Below the pieces are notes generated by a model, which ran no database searches, was not told the DNA's origin, and worked only from the letters and a program-made list of their open reading frames with translations. Of a DNA stretch of 64,000 nt, positions 43,816 through 52,860 are shown piece after piece. Both the position numbers and the translations under genes were made by a program. The first letter of the stretch is position 1; each line of letters opens with the position of its first letter. Source of the DNA: Desulfosudis sp034189195 (GTDB lineage: Bacteria > Desulfobacterota > Desulfobacteria > Desulfobacterales > Desulfosudaceae); assembly GCA_034189195.1 (NCBI GenBank), contig JAXHVI010000227.1, forward strand, positions 1-64,000, written 5' to 3'.

Positions 43816-44825
43816 TACATCGCTGGATGAGCTTGATCCTGGCCGCAATCGGCTTAATAACCGTGTGGTGCACAGTTGCATTGGGCGCAGCGGAAATGGC
43901 CCTCGACGGTGAGGCCGCCATCGACGCGGGCGGCCGCAGGCTGGTTATGGACACACCCTATCGGCGCATCATTTCGCTTTATGGGGCCCATTCGGAAAAC
44001 CTTTGCGCACTGGGCGCGGCGGATCAGGTGATCGGTATTGCGGCCAGCGAGGCGGCACCGCCGGAGCTGCAGGGCAAACCTCGTTATTCCGCGCGGGACG
44101 ACCTGGAAAAGTTCCTGGCGGCCAGCCCCGACCTGGTGCTCATCCGGCCCATGATCGACCGCGGTTACAGCCAACTGGTCAATCAGCTGGAAAAGCACGG
44201 GGTGACGGTGGCCTCCCTGCAACCGGCTACGATCGATCAGATGTTCGTTTATTGGAGAATTCTGGGGTTGCTGAGCGGGCACCGCGGGCAAGCCGAAGAG
44301 ATGATCGAGCGGTTCAGCCGCACGGTCGAAACCATCCGCATGCGGACCGCCGTCATCGCCAACAAAAAGCGGGTTTATTTCGAAGCCATTCACGAACACA
44401 TGCGCACCTTTTCACCTTCCGCCATGCCCATTTTCGCCCTGGAAACCGCCGGCGGCATCAATGTGGCCAAAGATGCCGCGCCGCGCAGGGGCACCAATAT
44501 CGCCGATTTCGGCAAGGAGCGGATTCTCTCCCGTGCCGATGAGATCGACGTCTATCTGGCGCAAGTCGGGCCCATGAACCGGCCTTCCATCGCGCAGATC
44601 AAGTCGGAACCGGGCTTCGGTTTGATCCGCGCGGTGCGCGAGGACAGGGTTTACCTGATCGATGAAGAACTGGTTTCAAGACCCTCCCTTCGGCTGATCG
44701 AAGGGATCTGCCAAATCGGCCGAACGCTGTACCCGGAGATTTTTTTACCCGAAGCCGAATGGTTGGGCTGCGCCGTCGACAAGACCGAGGCGGGCCCGAC
44801 GATCCATAAGGAGATCCACAGATGA
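43812..44825 (+). CDS. btuF: Periplasmic corrinoid-binding protein BtuF (second system)
   Basis: This 337-residue protein has a Sec signal (LILAAIGLITVWCTVALGAA) and the class III binding-protein fold: RRIISLYGAHSENLCALGAA, LEKFLAASPDLVLIRP, KRVYFEAIHEHMRTFSPSAM and GGINVAKDA. It probably captures a corrinoid for BtuCD; the gene order C-D-F is the reverse of the F-C-D order in the other importer. It overlaps btuD and cbiL by four bases each, so import and synthesis genes are translated as one series. Unlike the other BtuF it has no clear lipobox at a usual position. Confidence 0.82.
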   Translation: MIHRWMSLILAAIGLITVWCTVALGAAEMALDGEAAIDAGGRRLVMDTPYRRIISLYGAHSENLCALGAADQVIGIAASEAAPPELQGKPRYSARDDLEKFLAASPDLVLIRPMIDRGYSQLVNQLEKHGVTVASLQPATIDQMFVYWRILGLLSGHRGQAEEMIERFSRTVETIRMRTAVIANKKRVYFEAIHEHMRTFSPSAMPIFALETAGGINVAKDAAPRRGTNIADFGKERILSRADEIDVYLAQVGPMNRPSIAQIKSEPGFGLIRAVREDRVYLIDEELVSRPSLRLIEGICQIGRTLYPEIFLPEAEWLGCAVDKTEAGPTIHKEIHR

Positions 44826-45550
44826 CCCCAGGCACACTCTTCGGTATCGGTGTCGGCCCCGGAGATCCGGACCTGATCCCCCTCAAGGCGGTCCGCATCC
44901 TGTTAAACGTCGATCTGGTATTCACCGCGGCATCCACGAAAAACGACTACTCCCTGGCCGTCGACATCGCCAGGCCGCACCTTCCGGAAAATTGCGTCAT
45001 CGAAAAGCTGGGTTTTCCCATGAGCAAGGTCCGGGCAATGATGGAAACCGCCTGGCGGCAACATGCCCGCCGCATTGCCGAAGTGTTGGAGACCGGGCGC
45101 AGCGCCGCTTTTTTGACGTTGGGAGATCCGCTGACCTATAGCACCTATAGTTACATCTTGCGCCATCTCAAGGCCGATTGGCCCCATTTGGCCATTCAAA
45201 CCGTGCCGGGCATCACTTCCTACCAGGCGGCCGCCGCGGCCGTGAACCGGCCGCTGGTGGAAGGCGAAGAGTCCTTGCTGATCATGTCGGGGGTCCACGG
45301 CGGCGAGCGTTTTCAGTGCCTGACGGAAAAACCGGACAACGTGGTGTTTCTCAAAGCCTATAGGAATGTGGACGGCATCCGCAAGGCCCTGGAAGCGGCG
45401 GATATGCTCGCCGACAGCGTGGCCGTTTCCCATTGCTCCCGGGAAAACGAAAAAATATACACTGACCTGCGCAGCCTGACACGACAGCGACCGAACTACT
45501 GGACCCTGATCATGGCCCAGAAAAAGGGCGACGGGGTTGCCAATGAATAA
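44822..45550 (+). CDS. cbiL: Cobalt-factor II C20-methyltransferase CbiL
   Basis: This 242-residue class III SAM methyltransferase has GIGVGPGDPDLIPLKAVR (the glycine-rich N-terminal SAM loop), LTLGDPLTYSTYSYIL, VPGITSYQAAAAAVNRPL and VVFLKAYRN, characteristic of CbiL/CobI. It methylates C20 of cobalt-factor II in the anaerobic branch. It is the first biosynthetic gene after the btuCDF genes (four-base overlap) and overlaps the next gene by a few bases. Confidence 0.92.
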   Translation: MTPGTLFGIGVGPGDPDLIPLKAVRILLNVDLVFTAASTKNDYSLAVDIARPHLPENCVIEKLGFPMSKVRAMMETAWRQHARRIAEVLETGRSAAFLTLGDPLTYSTYSYILRHLKADWPHLAIQTVPGITSYQAAAAAVNRPLVEGEESLLIMSGVHGGERFQCLTEKPDNVVFLKAYRNVDGIRKALEAADMLADSVAVSHCSRENEKIYTDLRSLTRQRPNYWTLIMAQKKGDGVANE

Positions 45551-46580
45551 AAAACGGTCCACGCGCCCCCTGTGGGTCGCTTTGGCACTCTCTGCGGCAA
45601 TGCTCGCCATCGGCGCCGCCTGCCTGGACAACGTCACCGCAGCGGCGATTTTGCACCGGCTGCTGCTGCCCCTGGGGCGCCTGCTGGTGGTTATCACCGT
45701 CGGCCTGGCCGTGGGGCAGGTCATCGAAGCTACCGGCTGGACCGACAAGCTCGGCCTGCTGGGGGCCCCCCTGTTCCGTTTCGCGCGGCTGGGGCCGCAC
45801 GGCAGCGCCGCCTTCAGCGCGGCCTTCGTGTCGGGAGCCGCGGCCAATGCCATGCTCTACGAATTCTGGAAAGAGGAAAAGATCAGCCGCTATCAATTGA
45901 TGATGACCAGCCTGGCCAACCAGCTACCGGCTTACTTCCTTCACCTGCCCACCACGGTGTTCATCGTTCTGCCGTTGACGGGCATAGCAGGCGCCCTTTA
46001 CTTTCTACTGACTTTTATAGCGGCGGTACTGCGTTTGCTGGTGGTCCTTTTGTGGGGGCATTGGCGGCCCGCGGTTTCCGGACAGGTGGATGGCAGCATC
46101 GAACGGCCACCTGCGCAGGCAAACCGTTGGGCCGTGGTGGCCGTCATCCGGCAAAGACTGCCCGGCCGGCTGACGTCGGTGGCCACGTATGTGGTACCCA
46201 TCTATATCGCCGTTTTTCTGCTAAGCAGCGCCGGGGTGTTCGAATGGACCCAACAGAAGCTGACACACTGGACCGCCGTGCGCTTTGTCCCCGTTGAGGC
46301 GCTCTCTTTGGTGGTCTTGAGTTTCGCGGCCGAGTTCACTTCGGGTTTCGCCGCCGCCGGCGCGCTGTTGCGGGAAGGAGTGGTAACGACGCAGCAGGCG
46401 GTGCTGGCCCTGCTGATCGGAAACATTGTGGCCTTCCCCATCCGCGCGCTGCGCCATCAGATCCCCCGTCTGATGGGCATCTTCACGCCCAAGATGGGCT
46501 TGCAATTGCTGCTGTTGGGGCAAGGCAGCCGGGTGGCCAGCCTGATTGTGGTCGGAGCGGCCTATTACCTGATGTTTTAA
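45543..46580 (+). CDS. Nucleoside-recognition (Gate) domain membrane protein
   Basis: This 345-residue polytopic protein has several hydrophobic segments. Its central segment FSAAFVSGAAANAMLYEFWK with RYQLMMTSLANQLPAYFLHL resembles the Gate/nucleoside-recognition domain found in nucleoside carriers and in SpmA/SpmB-type proteins. A second homologous part follows (LSLVVLSFAAEFTSGFAAAG). I chose ATG 45543, overlapping the end of cbiL; TTG 45537 is less likely. Its location between cbiL and cbiA suggests a transport role linked to cobalamin, for example lower-ligand, nucleoside or metal passage, but this is speculation. Confidence 0.7.
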   Translation: MNKKRSTRPLWVALALSAAMLAIGAACLDNVTAAAILHRLLLPLGRLLVVITVGLAVGQVIEATGWTDKLGLLGAPLFRFARLGPHGSAAFSAAFVSGAAANAMLYEFWKEEKISRYQLMMTSLANQLPAYFLHLPTTVFIVLPLTGIAGALYFLLTFIAAVLRLLVVLLWGHWRPAVSGQVDGSIERPPAQANRWAVVAVIRQRLPGRLTSVATYVVPIYIAVFLLSSAGVFEWTQQKLTHWTAVRFVPVEALSLVVLSFAAEFTSGFAAAGALLREGVVTTQQAVLALLIGNIVAFPIRALRHQIPRLMGIFTPKMGLQLLLLGQGSRVASLIVVGAAYYLMF

Positions 46581-46600
46581 TTCGGCCGCATTCTGCGGCC

Positions 46601-48034
46601 ATGAGAAAGGAGCCTATCATCGCCAAAGGCCTCATCATAGCCGGCACCCATAGCGGTGTAGGGAAAACCACCATCACCCTGGGCCTGATGTCGGCCCTGC
46701 GGCGCCGGGGGGTGACCGTGGCACCCTTTAAAATCGGACCGGATTTCATCGATCCGGGGCACCATGCCCGGGTGGCGGGCCGCGCCAGCCGCAACCTGGA
46801 CGGCTGGATGCTTGACCGCGCTTACAACCAGGAGATGTTCAGGCGCCATAGCCGTGGCTGCGATGTGGCTGTGGTCGAAGGGGTCATGGGCCTGTTCGAC
46901 GCTTTCAGCGGCGACGATGAGGCCGGCTCCACGGCCCAGATGGCCAAATGGCTGAACCTGCCGGTGCTGCTGGTGGTCAACGCGGCCAGCATGGCGCGTA
47001 GCGCGGCGGCGCTGGTGCAGGGGTTTGAAAATTTCGACGAGCAGGTTCCTTTCGCCGGAGTGGTCTTCAACAACCTGGGCAGTCAGGGACATCTGGAATA
47101 TTTGAAAGCGGCGATATCCGCCTATGTCCGAACGCCGCTGCTGGGCGGATTGCTGCGCGACGAGGATCTGCGCATGCCCGAGCGGCACCTGGGCCTGACC
47201 ACTGCGGAAGACAATCCGTTAACGGACGATCAGGTGGGCCGGCTGGCCGACCGCATCGAAGCCGGGATGGATCTGGACAGCTTGCTCCAGAGGCTACCGG
47301 AAATGGCAGGGCATTCAAAGGTTGAGCCCATGGATGCCGCTGCCCATGAGAAGCCGTCTGCTGTACGAATCGGGGTTGCCAGGGATCGCGCCTTTTGCTT
47401 CTACTACCCGGACAACCTCGATCTGTTGGCGGCCGCCGGCGTCCAGACGGTTGCTTTTTCCCCCTTGACGGATGACCGGTTGCCCGAGGACCTGGACGGG
47501 CTCTATTTCGGTGGAGGATACCCCGAACTGCACGCCCACCGGCTGGCGGAAAACCAGGGCATGCGCGCCGCGATCCGTCGCTGTAGTCTGGCGGGGATGC
47601 CCATTTACGGGGAGTGCGGCGGCTTCATGTACCTGGGCCGCGAGCTGGAAGACCAGGCGGGTGCCGTTCACGCCATGTGCGGCTGTTTTCCCTTCCGGTC
47701 GCGCATGCACCCCCGTCTCAGGACCCTGGGCTACCGGGAGATTCGGCTGCAAGTGGACACCCTACTGGGCCGCAAGGGCGATTGCCTGCGCGGACATGAG
47801 TTCCATTATTCCGACCTGATGGAGGGGGACGGCGCTGCGCCGCCGGTGGATACGGTGTACACCATGCTGCCGCGTAAAGGGGGTCCCGGGCGTCCGGAAG
47901 GGTATCTGTGCAACCGCACCCTGGGCAGCTACATCCACCTGCACTTCGGCAGCCGGCCCGAATGCGCCGGGGCTTTTGCCGATGCGTGCCGCCATTACCA
48001 ACAAACAAGGAGTTCCCGACATGAAACCGGATGA
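46601..48034 (+). CDS. cbiA: Cobyrinic acid a,c-diamide synthase CbiA
   Basis: This 477-residue enzyme amidates the a and c side chains of cobyrinic acid using ATP and glutamine. The N-terminal P-loop domain has IAGTHSGVGKTTITLGLMSA and KIGPDFIDPGHH. The C-terminal glutamine-amidotransferase domain has FGGGYPELHAHRLAEN, the nucleophile region YGECGGFMYLGRE (Cys near residue 339) and the late histidine in SYIHLHFGS. The stated ATG precedes an AAAGGAG that might instead serve a start slightly downstream, so the first residues are uncertain. Its end overlaps the leader of cbiC. Confidence 0.92.
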   Translation: MRKEPIIAKGLIIAGTHSGVGKTTITLGLMSALRRRGVTVAPFKIGPDFIDPGHHARVAGRASRNLDGWMLDRAYNQEMFRRHSRGCDVAVVEGVMGLFDAFSGDDEAGSTAQMAKWLNLPVLLVVNAASMARSAAALVQGFENFDEQVPFAGVVFNNLGSQGHLEYLKAAISAYVRTPLLGGLLRDEDLRMPERHLGLTTAEDNPLTDDQVGRLADRIEAGMDLDSLLQRLPEMAGHSKVEPMDAAAHEKPSAVRIGVARDRAFCFYYPDNLDLLAAAGVQTVAFSPLTDDRLPEDLDGLYFGGGYPELHAHRLAENQGMRAAIRRCSLAGMPIYGECGGFMYLGRELEDQAGAVHAMCGCFPFRSRMHPRLRTLGYREIRLQVDTLLGRKGDCLRGHEFHYSDLMEGDGAAPPVDTVYTMLPRKGGPGRPEGYLCNRTLGSYIHLHFGSRPECAGAFADACRHYQQTRSSRHETG

Positions 48035-48638
48035 GATCGAACGCCAGAGTTTCGCCATCATCGACGCCGAGGCCGGTGACCACGGTTTTGCACCGGAGCA
48101 GTGGGCCATCGTACGGCGCATGATCCATACATCGGCCGACTTCGACTATATGCAAAGCGTGCGCATCCATCCGAAGGCGGTGGCGGCCGGGGTCAGGGTG
48201 ATCCGCGCCGGCGGCGTCATCTATACCGATAGCAACATGGCGCGCACCGGTATCCGCCAAAGGGATTTGGCCCGCTATCACGTCGAGGTGAAATGCCTGA
48301 TGGCCGATGACGAGATCGCCCGGCTGGCCGTCGATCATGGCATCACCCGGGCCCGGGCGGCGGTGGACGCCGTGGCCGCAAAGCTGCAACAGGCGATCTA
48401 CGTGGTGGGCAATGCCCCCACCGCCCTGCTTCGCCTCATCGAACATATTCGGACCGGCCAGGCCGCACCGGCTCTGATCGTGGGCCTGCCGGTGGGCTTC
48501 GTCAATGCGGCCGAGTCCAAGGCGGAACTGCTCCGGCTGGACACGCCGTACATCACCAACGTGGGGCGCAAGGGCGGCTCCAACGTGGCGGCCAGCGTGG
48601 TCAATGCGTTGATTCTGCTGGCCGGTGACCACCAGTGA
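48021..48638 (+). CDS. cbiC: Cobalt-precorrin-8 methylmutase CbiC
   Basis: This 205-residue CbiC/CobH protein moves the methyl group from C11 to C12, giving cobyrinic acid. It shows RRMIHTSADFDYMQSVRIHP (with the conserved active-site His), IYTDSNMARTGI and LIVGLPVGFVNAAESKAEL. I chose ATG 48021, after ACAAGGAGTT; a longer frame upstream lies inside cbiA. Its TGA overlaps the GTG start assigned to cbiD. Confidence 0.93.
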   Translation: MKPDEIERQSFAIIDAEAGDHGFAPEQWAIVRRMIHTSADFDYMQSVRIHPKAVAAGVRVIRAGGVIYTDSNMARTGIRQRDLARYHVEVKCLMADDEIARLAVDHGITRARAAVDAVAAKLQQAIYVVGNAPTALLRLIEHIRTGQAAPALIVGLPVGFVNAAESKAELLRLDTPYITNVGRKGGSNVAASVVNALILLAGDHQ

Positions 48639-49756
48639 CCGGCCGCGGTCAAGACAAGGTGGCGAGAATGGGCGAACGGCTGCGCTGTGGATTTACAACG
48701 GGTGCAGCCGCGGCCGCGGCTGCACAAGCGGCCCTGGAATATCTTCTGGCTAAACGATGGCCCCGGCGGGTGAAGGTAACGCTGCTCACCGGAGAATCGC
48801 TGGAAATAGGAGTACACTCCTGCCGCTGGATCGCCCCACACACAGCCGCCTGTTCGGTCATCAAGGATGCCGGTGACGACCCGGATGTCACCCACGGAGC
48901 CGAAATCGGCGCCCGCGTCACCTGGCAGGCAGGCAGCGGCAGCGGGTTGGAAATACGCGGCGGACACGGTGTTGGGGTGGTGACCAAACCCGGACTGGAA
49001 ATCGCCGTGGGCCGGCCGGCCATCAATCCCGGCCCGCAAAAGATGATCCGTGAGGCAGCGTCCCAGGTGCTGGCTAAGTACGGCCTGTCGGGCCGGGTGG
49101 AGGTCGAGGTGTTCGTGCCCGAAGGTGAAGCCCTGGCCCGCAAGACCCTTAATGCCCGGCTGGGTATTGTGGGCGGCATTTCGATTCTGGGCACCACCGG
49201 CATTGTGCGCCCCATGTCCCACGAAGCTTACACGGCCACCATCCGGGCCGGCCTGTCGGTGGCCCGGGCCGCCGGTTTGAAGCGGGCCGTGCTTACCACC
49301 GGCCGCCGCAGCGAGCGTTACGCCCAGCTGCGCTGGCCCCGGCTGCCCGAGGAGGCCTTCGTCCAGATCGGCGACTATTTTGCCGCCGCCATGGAGATGG
49401 CCGCGGACCAGGCTTTCGAAAGCGTCATGCTGGCGGTTTTTTTCGGTAAGGCGGTCAAAATGGCCCAGTGCATCCCCCACACCCATGCCCGGTCGGCCGC
49501 GCTGACCATGGACCATCTGGCCCGGTGGACGCAGGCTTCAGGCGGGGATGCGGATCTGGCCCGCAAGGTGGCCGGCGCCAACACGGCCCGGCAGGTGTTC
49601 GACCTGATTACGACCGATTGCCCCGCGCTGATCGAAAAAGTCGGACTGGAGGTCATCGCGTCGGCCAAAGAATTTGGTGATCACAAGGTGGCCGTGGATG
49701 CGGTCATCTTCGGTTTTGACGGGAAGGTGTGGTTCGATTCGGAAAAGCGCCGGTGA
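48635..49756 (+). CDS. cbiD: Cobalt-precorrin-5B C1-methyltransferase CbiD
   Basis: This 373-residue CbiD protein performs the C1 methylation of the anaerobic pathway. Family hallmarks are LRCGFTTGAAAAAAAQAALE, VIKDAGDDPDVTHGAEIGA, GVGVVTKPGLEIAVGRPAIN and ILGTTGIVRPMSHEAYT. The start is either GTG 48635 (overlapping the cbiC stop) or ATG 48668; both are workable and the protein core is unaffected. The gene is characteristic of the anaerobic route, which supports an anaerobic host. Confidence 0.93.
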   Translation: MTGRGQDKVARMGERLRCGFTTGAAAAAAAQAALEYLLAKRWPRRVKVTLLTGESLEIGVHSCRWIAPHTAACSVIKDAGDDPDVTHGAEIGARVTWQAGSGSGLEIRGGHGVGVVTKPGLEIAVGRPAINPGPQKMIREAASQVLAKYGLSGRVEVEVFVPEGEALARKTLNARLGIVGGISILGTTGIVRPMSHEAYTATIRAGLSVARAAGLKRAVLTTGRRSERYAQLRWPRLPEEAFVQIGDYFAAAMEMAADQAFESVMLAVFFGKAVKMAQCIPHTHARSAALTMDHLARWTQASGGDADLARKVAGANTARQVFDLITTDCPALIEKVGLEVIASAKEFGDHKVAVDAVIFGFDGKVWFDSEKRR

Positions 49757-49778
49757 TCGGCGACCGATGAAAGGATCC

Positions 49779-50990
49779 ATGGCAAACAAGGTACTCATCG
49801 TCGGTATGGGAATGTCCGCGCAGGACCTGACGCCGGCGCATCTGAAAGTGATCCGCTCGGCGCAGGTGCTCGTGGGGGCCGGTCGTCATCTGGCCCCCTT
49901 TGCCGACCTGGCCGCGGAGAAGCGGGAGATCGCCGGGCCCATGGCCGAGACCATCGATTTTATCCGCGCCCGGCGGGCCGAGCACCGTGTCGTGGTGCTG
50001 GCTTCGGGCGATCCGTTGTTCTTCGGCATCGGCCGTACTATCGCCCAGGCCCTGGGCCGGGACCAGGTGGCGGTCTTACCCAACGTGACCGCCATCGCCG
50101 CGGCCTTCGCCCGCATCAACGAACCCTGGGGCGAAGCGGCCGTGGTCAGCCTGCACGGGCGGGACCGGCGATTCGATATTTTGGAAGCATTAAAAACAGA
50201 CAAGACGGTGGCCGTGCTCACCGACCAGCAGCAGTCGCCCCAATGGCTGGCCCAATGGCTCATCAAAAGGGGCGCGCCCGTACGCATGGCCGTATTTGAA
50301 CGGATTGGCAGCGATGAGGAGTCCTTCGGCTGGCACACCCCGCCCCAGGCCGCCGAAAAAACCTTTGCCCAACCCAACGTGGTGATCCTCAAGCCCCGGG
50401 AGGATGGCCCCGCGCCCCGGTCCTTGACCCTGGGAACGCCCGATGAAGACTATCTGCACGAGAACGGCCTGATCACCAAGGCGGAAGTACGCGCCGTGAC
50501 CCTGGCCAAGCTACGTCTTAAACCGGGCCTCACGCTCTGGGATCTGGGCGCCGGCAGCGGCTCGGTGGGCATCGAGGCCTCGGTGCTGCTGGATGCCGGC
50601 CGGATCATCGCGGTGGAACAGCATACCGGCCGCGTGGCCCAGATACGGCAGAATGCCAGGAAATACGGCGTTTACAACCACGAAACCATCCAAGGCCGAC
50701 TGCCCGAGGGGCTGGCATCCCTGCCACGGCCCGACCGCATCTTCATCGGCGGCGGGGGCCGGGACCTGGCCGCCATCGTCTGGGAGGCGCTCGGGTTTCT
50801 GAACCCCGGCGGCGTCATGGTGATCAACACGGTCCTGCTGGACAATTTGCACCAGATCCTGGACGCCCTGGAAGAACTGGGAATGCCCCCCGATGTCGTT
50901 CAACTGCAGGTCAGCCGGAGCCGATCGATGCCCTGGAGCCGCCGCCTGGAGGCGCAGAATCCGGTGTGGATCGTATCCGCAATGAAATGA
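49779..50990 (+). CDS. cbiET: CbiE-CbiT fusion methyltransferase
   Basis: This 403-residue protein joins two enzymes. Residues 1-200 form a CbiE-type C5-methyltransferase (VLIVGMGMSAQDLTPAHLKV, VVLASGDPLFFGIGRTIAQA). Residues from about 220 form a CbiT-type C15-methyltransferase/decarboxylase with class I SAM motif LWDLGAGSGSVGIEASVLLD and IFIGGGGRDLAAIVWE. This matches the CobL arrangement. I chose ATG 49779, the first start before the CbiE fold; ATG 49767 is nearly as good. Confidence 0.9.
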   Translation: MANKVLIVGMGMSAQDLTPAHLKVIRSAQVLVGAGRHLAPFADLAAEKREIAGPMAETIDFIRARRAEHRVVVLASGDPLFFGIGRTIAQALGRDQVAVLPNVTAIAAAFARINEPWGEAAVVSLHGRDRRFDILEALKTDKTVAVLTDQQQSPQWLAQWLIKRGAPVRMAVFERIGSDEESFGWHTPPQAAEKTFAQPNVVILKPREDGPAPRSLTLGTPDEDYLHENGLITKAEVRAVTLAKLRLKPGLTLWDLGAGSGSVGIEASVLLDAGRIIAVEQHTGRVAQIRQNARKYGVYNHETIQGRLPEGLASLPRPDRIFIGGGGRDLAAIVWEALGFLNPGGVMVINTVLLDNLHQILDALEELGMPPDVVQLQVSRSRSMPWSRRLEAQNPVWIVSAMK

Positions 50991-51005
50991 GGAGTTGAAA
51001 AAACG

Positions 51006-51785
51006 GTGACGACTTTGAAATACCCCATCATTTTTTGCGGCGCAGGTCCCGGCGATCCGGATCTGATCACCGTCAAGGGCATGAGGGCCCTGGCCGTGGC
51101 GGATCTGGTGCTCTATGCCGGTTCCCTGGTGCCCGAAGCGGTGCTGAATTGGGCCCCTGATGGGGCGCAACGCGTCAGCAGCGCCGGCCTGGACCTTGAC
51201 CGGATCGTGGCCTGCATGGCCGAGGCCCATCACAAGGGACTCCGGGTGGTCCGTTTGCACACTGGCGATCCCAGTTTATACGGCGCCACCGGTGAACAGA
51301 TGGCGGCCCTGCGGGAGCGGAAGATCCCTTACGACGTAATCCCAGGCGTCAGCGCCGCCTTTGCCGCTGCGGCTGCCCTGGGCACCGAGTACACGATGCC
51401 GGAAAGGACCCAGACCCTGATCCTGACCCGCGTGGCCGGTCGCACGCCGGTACCCGAGAGCGAAAACCTGGCGGCTTTGGCGCGGCACGGGGCCTCCATG
51501 GCGATCTATCTGAGCATGGCCCAGATCGAGGAGGTCGCCCAGGTGTTATCTGCCACTTACGGCCCCGGCGCCAGGTGCGCCGTGGCTTGCAGGGTCAGCC
51601 ACCCAGAGGAAAAGATCGTTTTCACCCGGGCCGACGAGCTGGCCCGGACGGCGCGGGATCTGGGTATCGACCGTCTGGCGGTGATTCTGGTGGGACCGGC
51701 GCTGGAGGCCCCGGCGGCATTGGCGTCTTTGAAGTCCAAACTTTACGACAAGGATTTCACTCATGGCTACCGGCCCAAAGGGTAG
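51006..51785 (+). CDS. cbiF: Cobalt-precorrin-4 C11-methyltransferase CbiF
   Basis: This 259-residue class III methyltransferase has IIFCGAGPGDPDLITVKGMR, LVLYAGSLVPEAVLNW, RLHTGDPSLYGATGEQM and VIPGVSAAFAAAAALGTEYT, which together are diagnostic of CbiF/CobM. It methylates C11 of cobalt-precorrin-4. The start is GTG 51006, with GAGGAG upstream. It overlaps cbiG by 23 bases. Confidence 0.93.
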   Translation: MTTLKYPIIFCGAGPGDPDLITVKGMRALAVADLVLYAGSLVPEAVLNWAPDGAQRVSSAGLDLDRIVACMAEAHHKGLRVVRLHTGDPSLYGATGEQMAALRERKIPYDVIPGVSAAFAAAAALGTEYTMPERTQTLILTRVAGRTPVPESENLAALARHGASMAIYLSMAQIEEVAQVLSATYGPGARCAVACRVSHPEEKIVFTRADELARTARDLGIDRLAVILVGPALEAPAALASLKSKLYDKDFTHGYRPKG

Positions 51786-52860
51786 GATCGCCCTGTGGGC
51801 CCTGACGCCCGGCGGATTGACCCTGGCCCGCCGCCTGGCCTCGCAGTGGCCCGGGGCCACGCTGTTGTGCACCCGGCGCATGGCAAAGTGGCTGGAGGGG
51901 TGGCCTGCGGAGGTTTTCGAACAGTTGACGGAAGCGGTGGCCGAACGGTTCCACCGGTTCGGGGGCCATGTTTTCATCATGGCCGCCGGCATCGTGGTGC
52001 GTACTATTGCTCCGCACCTGCGCGCAAAAACCACCGACCCGGCGGTGGTGGTGGTGGATGACCGAGGTCGCTTTGCCATCAGCCTGGTCTCCGGCCATAT
52101 CGGCGGGGCGAACCGCCTGGCCCGCCAGGCGGCAGATCTTTTGGGCGCTGTGCCGGTAATTACCACCGCCACCGATATCCACGGCAAACCGGCCATCGAC
52201 CTGGTGGCCTTGGAACGTGGGTTATCCATCGAAAATCCTTACGCCATCAAAACCGTGAATATGGCCCTGCTCGCCGATGAGTCGGTCTGGGTGTACGATC
52301 CGGCCGGCTGGCTCGGGACCCGATGGGCCGCCGGCGCCATGACCTTTCCTTGCCAGGTGGCGGAGGAAGCGAGTCGTCTGCCGGCTGACGCTCCGGCCGT
52401 GGTCTGGGTGGACGATGCGGTTCGGGCGCTGGATCCTCGCATCCTGGTGCTGCGACCGCCGTCGCTCGTGGCGGGCATCGGCTGCAATCGGGGCACGGCC
52501 CTGGCCGAGATCCGTGATCTCCTGGACTTGGCCCTTTCTAGGCACGGTCTTGCGCGCGGCAGTCTCAGCGCCCTGGCCTCGGTGGATCTTAAGACCGACG
52601 AGGCCGGGCTGTCCGACCTGGCAACGGAAATGGATTTGCCGATCTATTTTTTCACCCGGGAAGAACTTTCGAGCGTCGAAGAGGTGCCCACACCCTCGGC
52701 CCTCGTAAGCAAACATATAGGAGCACCCAGCGTATGCGAAGCAGCAGCGATTCTGGCGGGCCGCAGCGGACCCCGCGACAGCAGGTTGATCGTCCCCAAA
52801 CAGATTGGACAAAATGTGACCGTGGCCATTGCCCGCCGGGGTTGTATGTCGTCGGTATAG
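51763..52860 (+). CDS. cbiG: Cobalt-precorrin-5A hydrolase CbiG
   Basis: This 365-residue CbiG protein opens the delta-lactone ring of cobalt-precorrin-5A, releasing acetaldehyde. Motifs are the N-terminal region HVFIMAAGIVVRTIAPHL, then VVVVDDRGRFAISLVSGHIG and GGANRLARQAADLLGAVPVI, and the C-terminal domain VAGIGCNRGTALAEI with SVDLKTDEAGL. Its 3' end overlaps the assigned cbiH start by 127 bases. The gene is specific to the anaerobic pathway. Confidence 0.93.
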   Translation: MATGPKGRIALWALTPGGLTLARRLASQWPGATLLCTRRMAKWLEGWPAEVFEQLTEAVAERFHRFGGHVFIMAAGIVVRTIAPHLRAKTTDPAVVVVDDRGRFAISLVSGHIGGANRLARQAADLLGAVPVITTATDIHGKPAIDLVALERGLSIENPYAIKTVNMALLADESVWVYDPAGWLGTRWAAGAMTFPCQVAEEASRLPADAPAVVWVDDAVRALDPRILVLRPPSLVAGIGCNRGTALAEIRDLLDLALSRHGLARGSLSALASVDLKTDEAGLSDLATEMDLPIYFFTREELSSVEEVPTPSALVSKHIGAPSVCEAAAILAGRSGPRDSRLIVPKQIGQNVTVAIARRGCMSSV

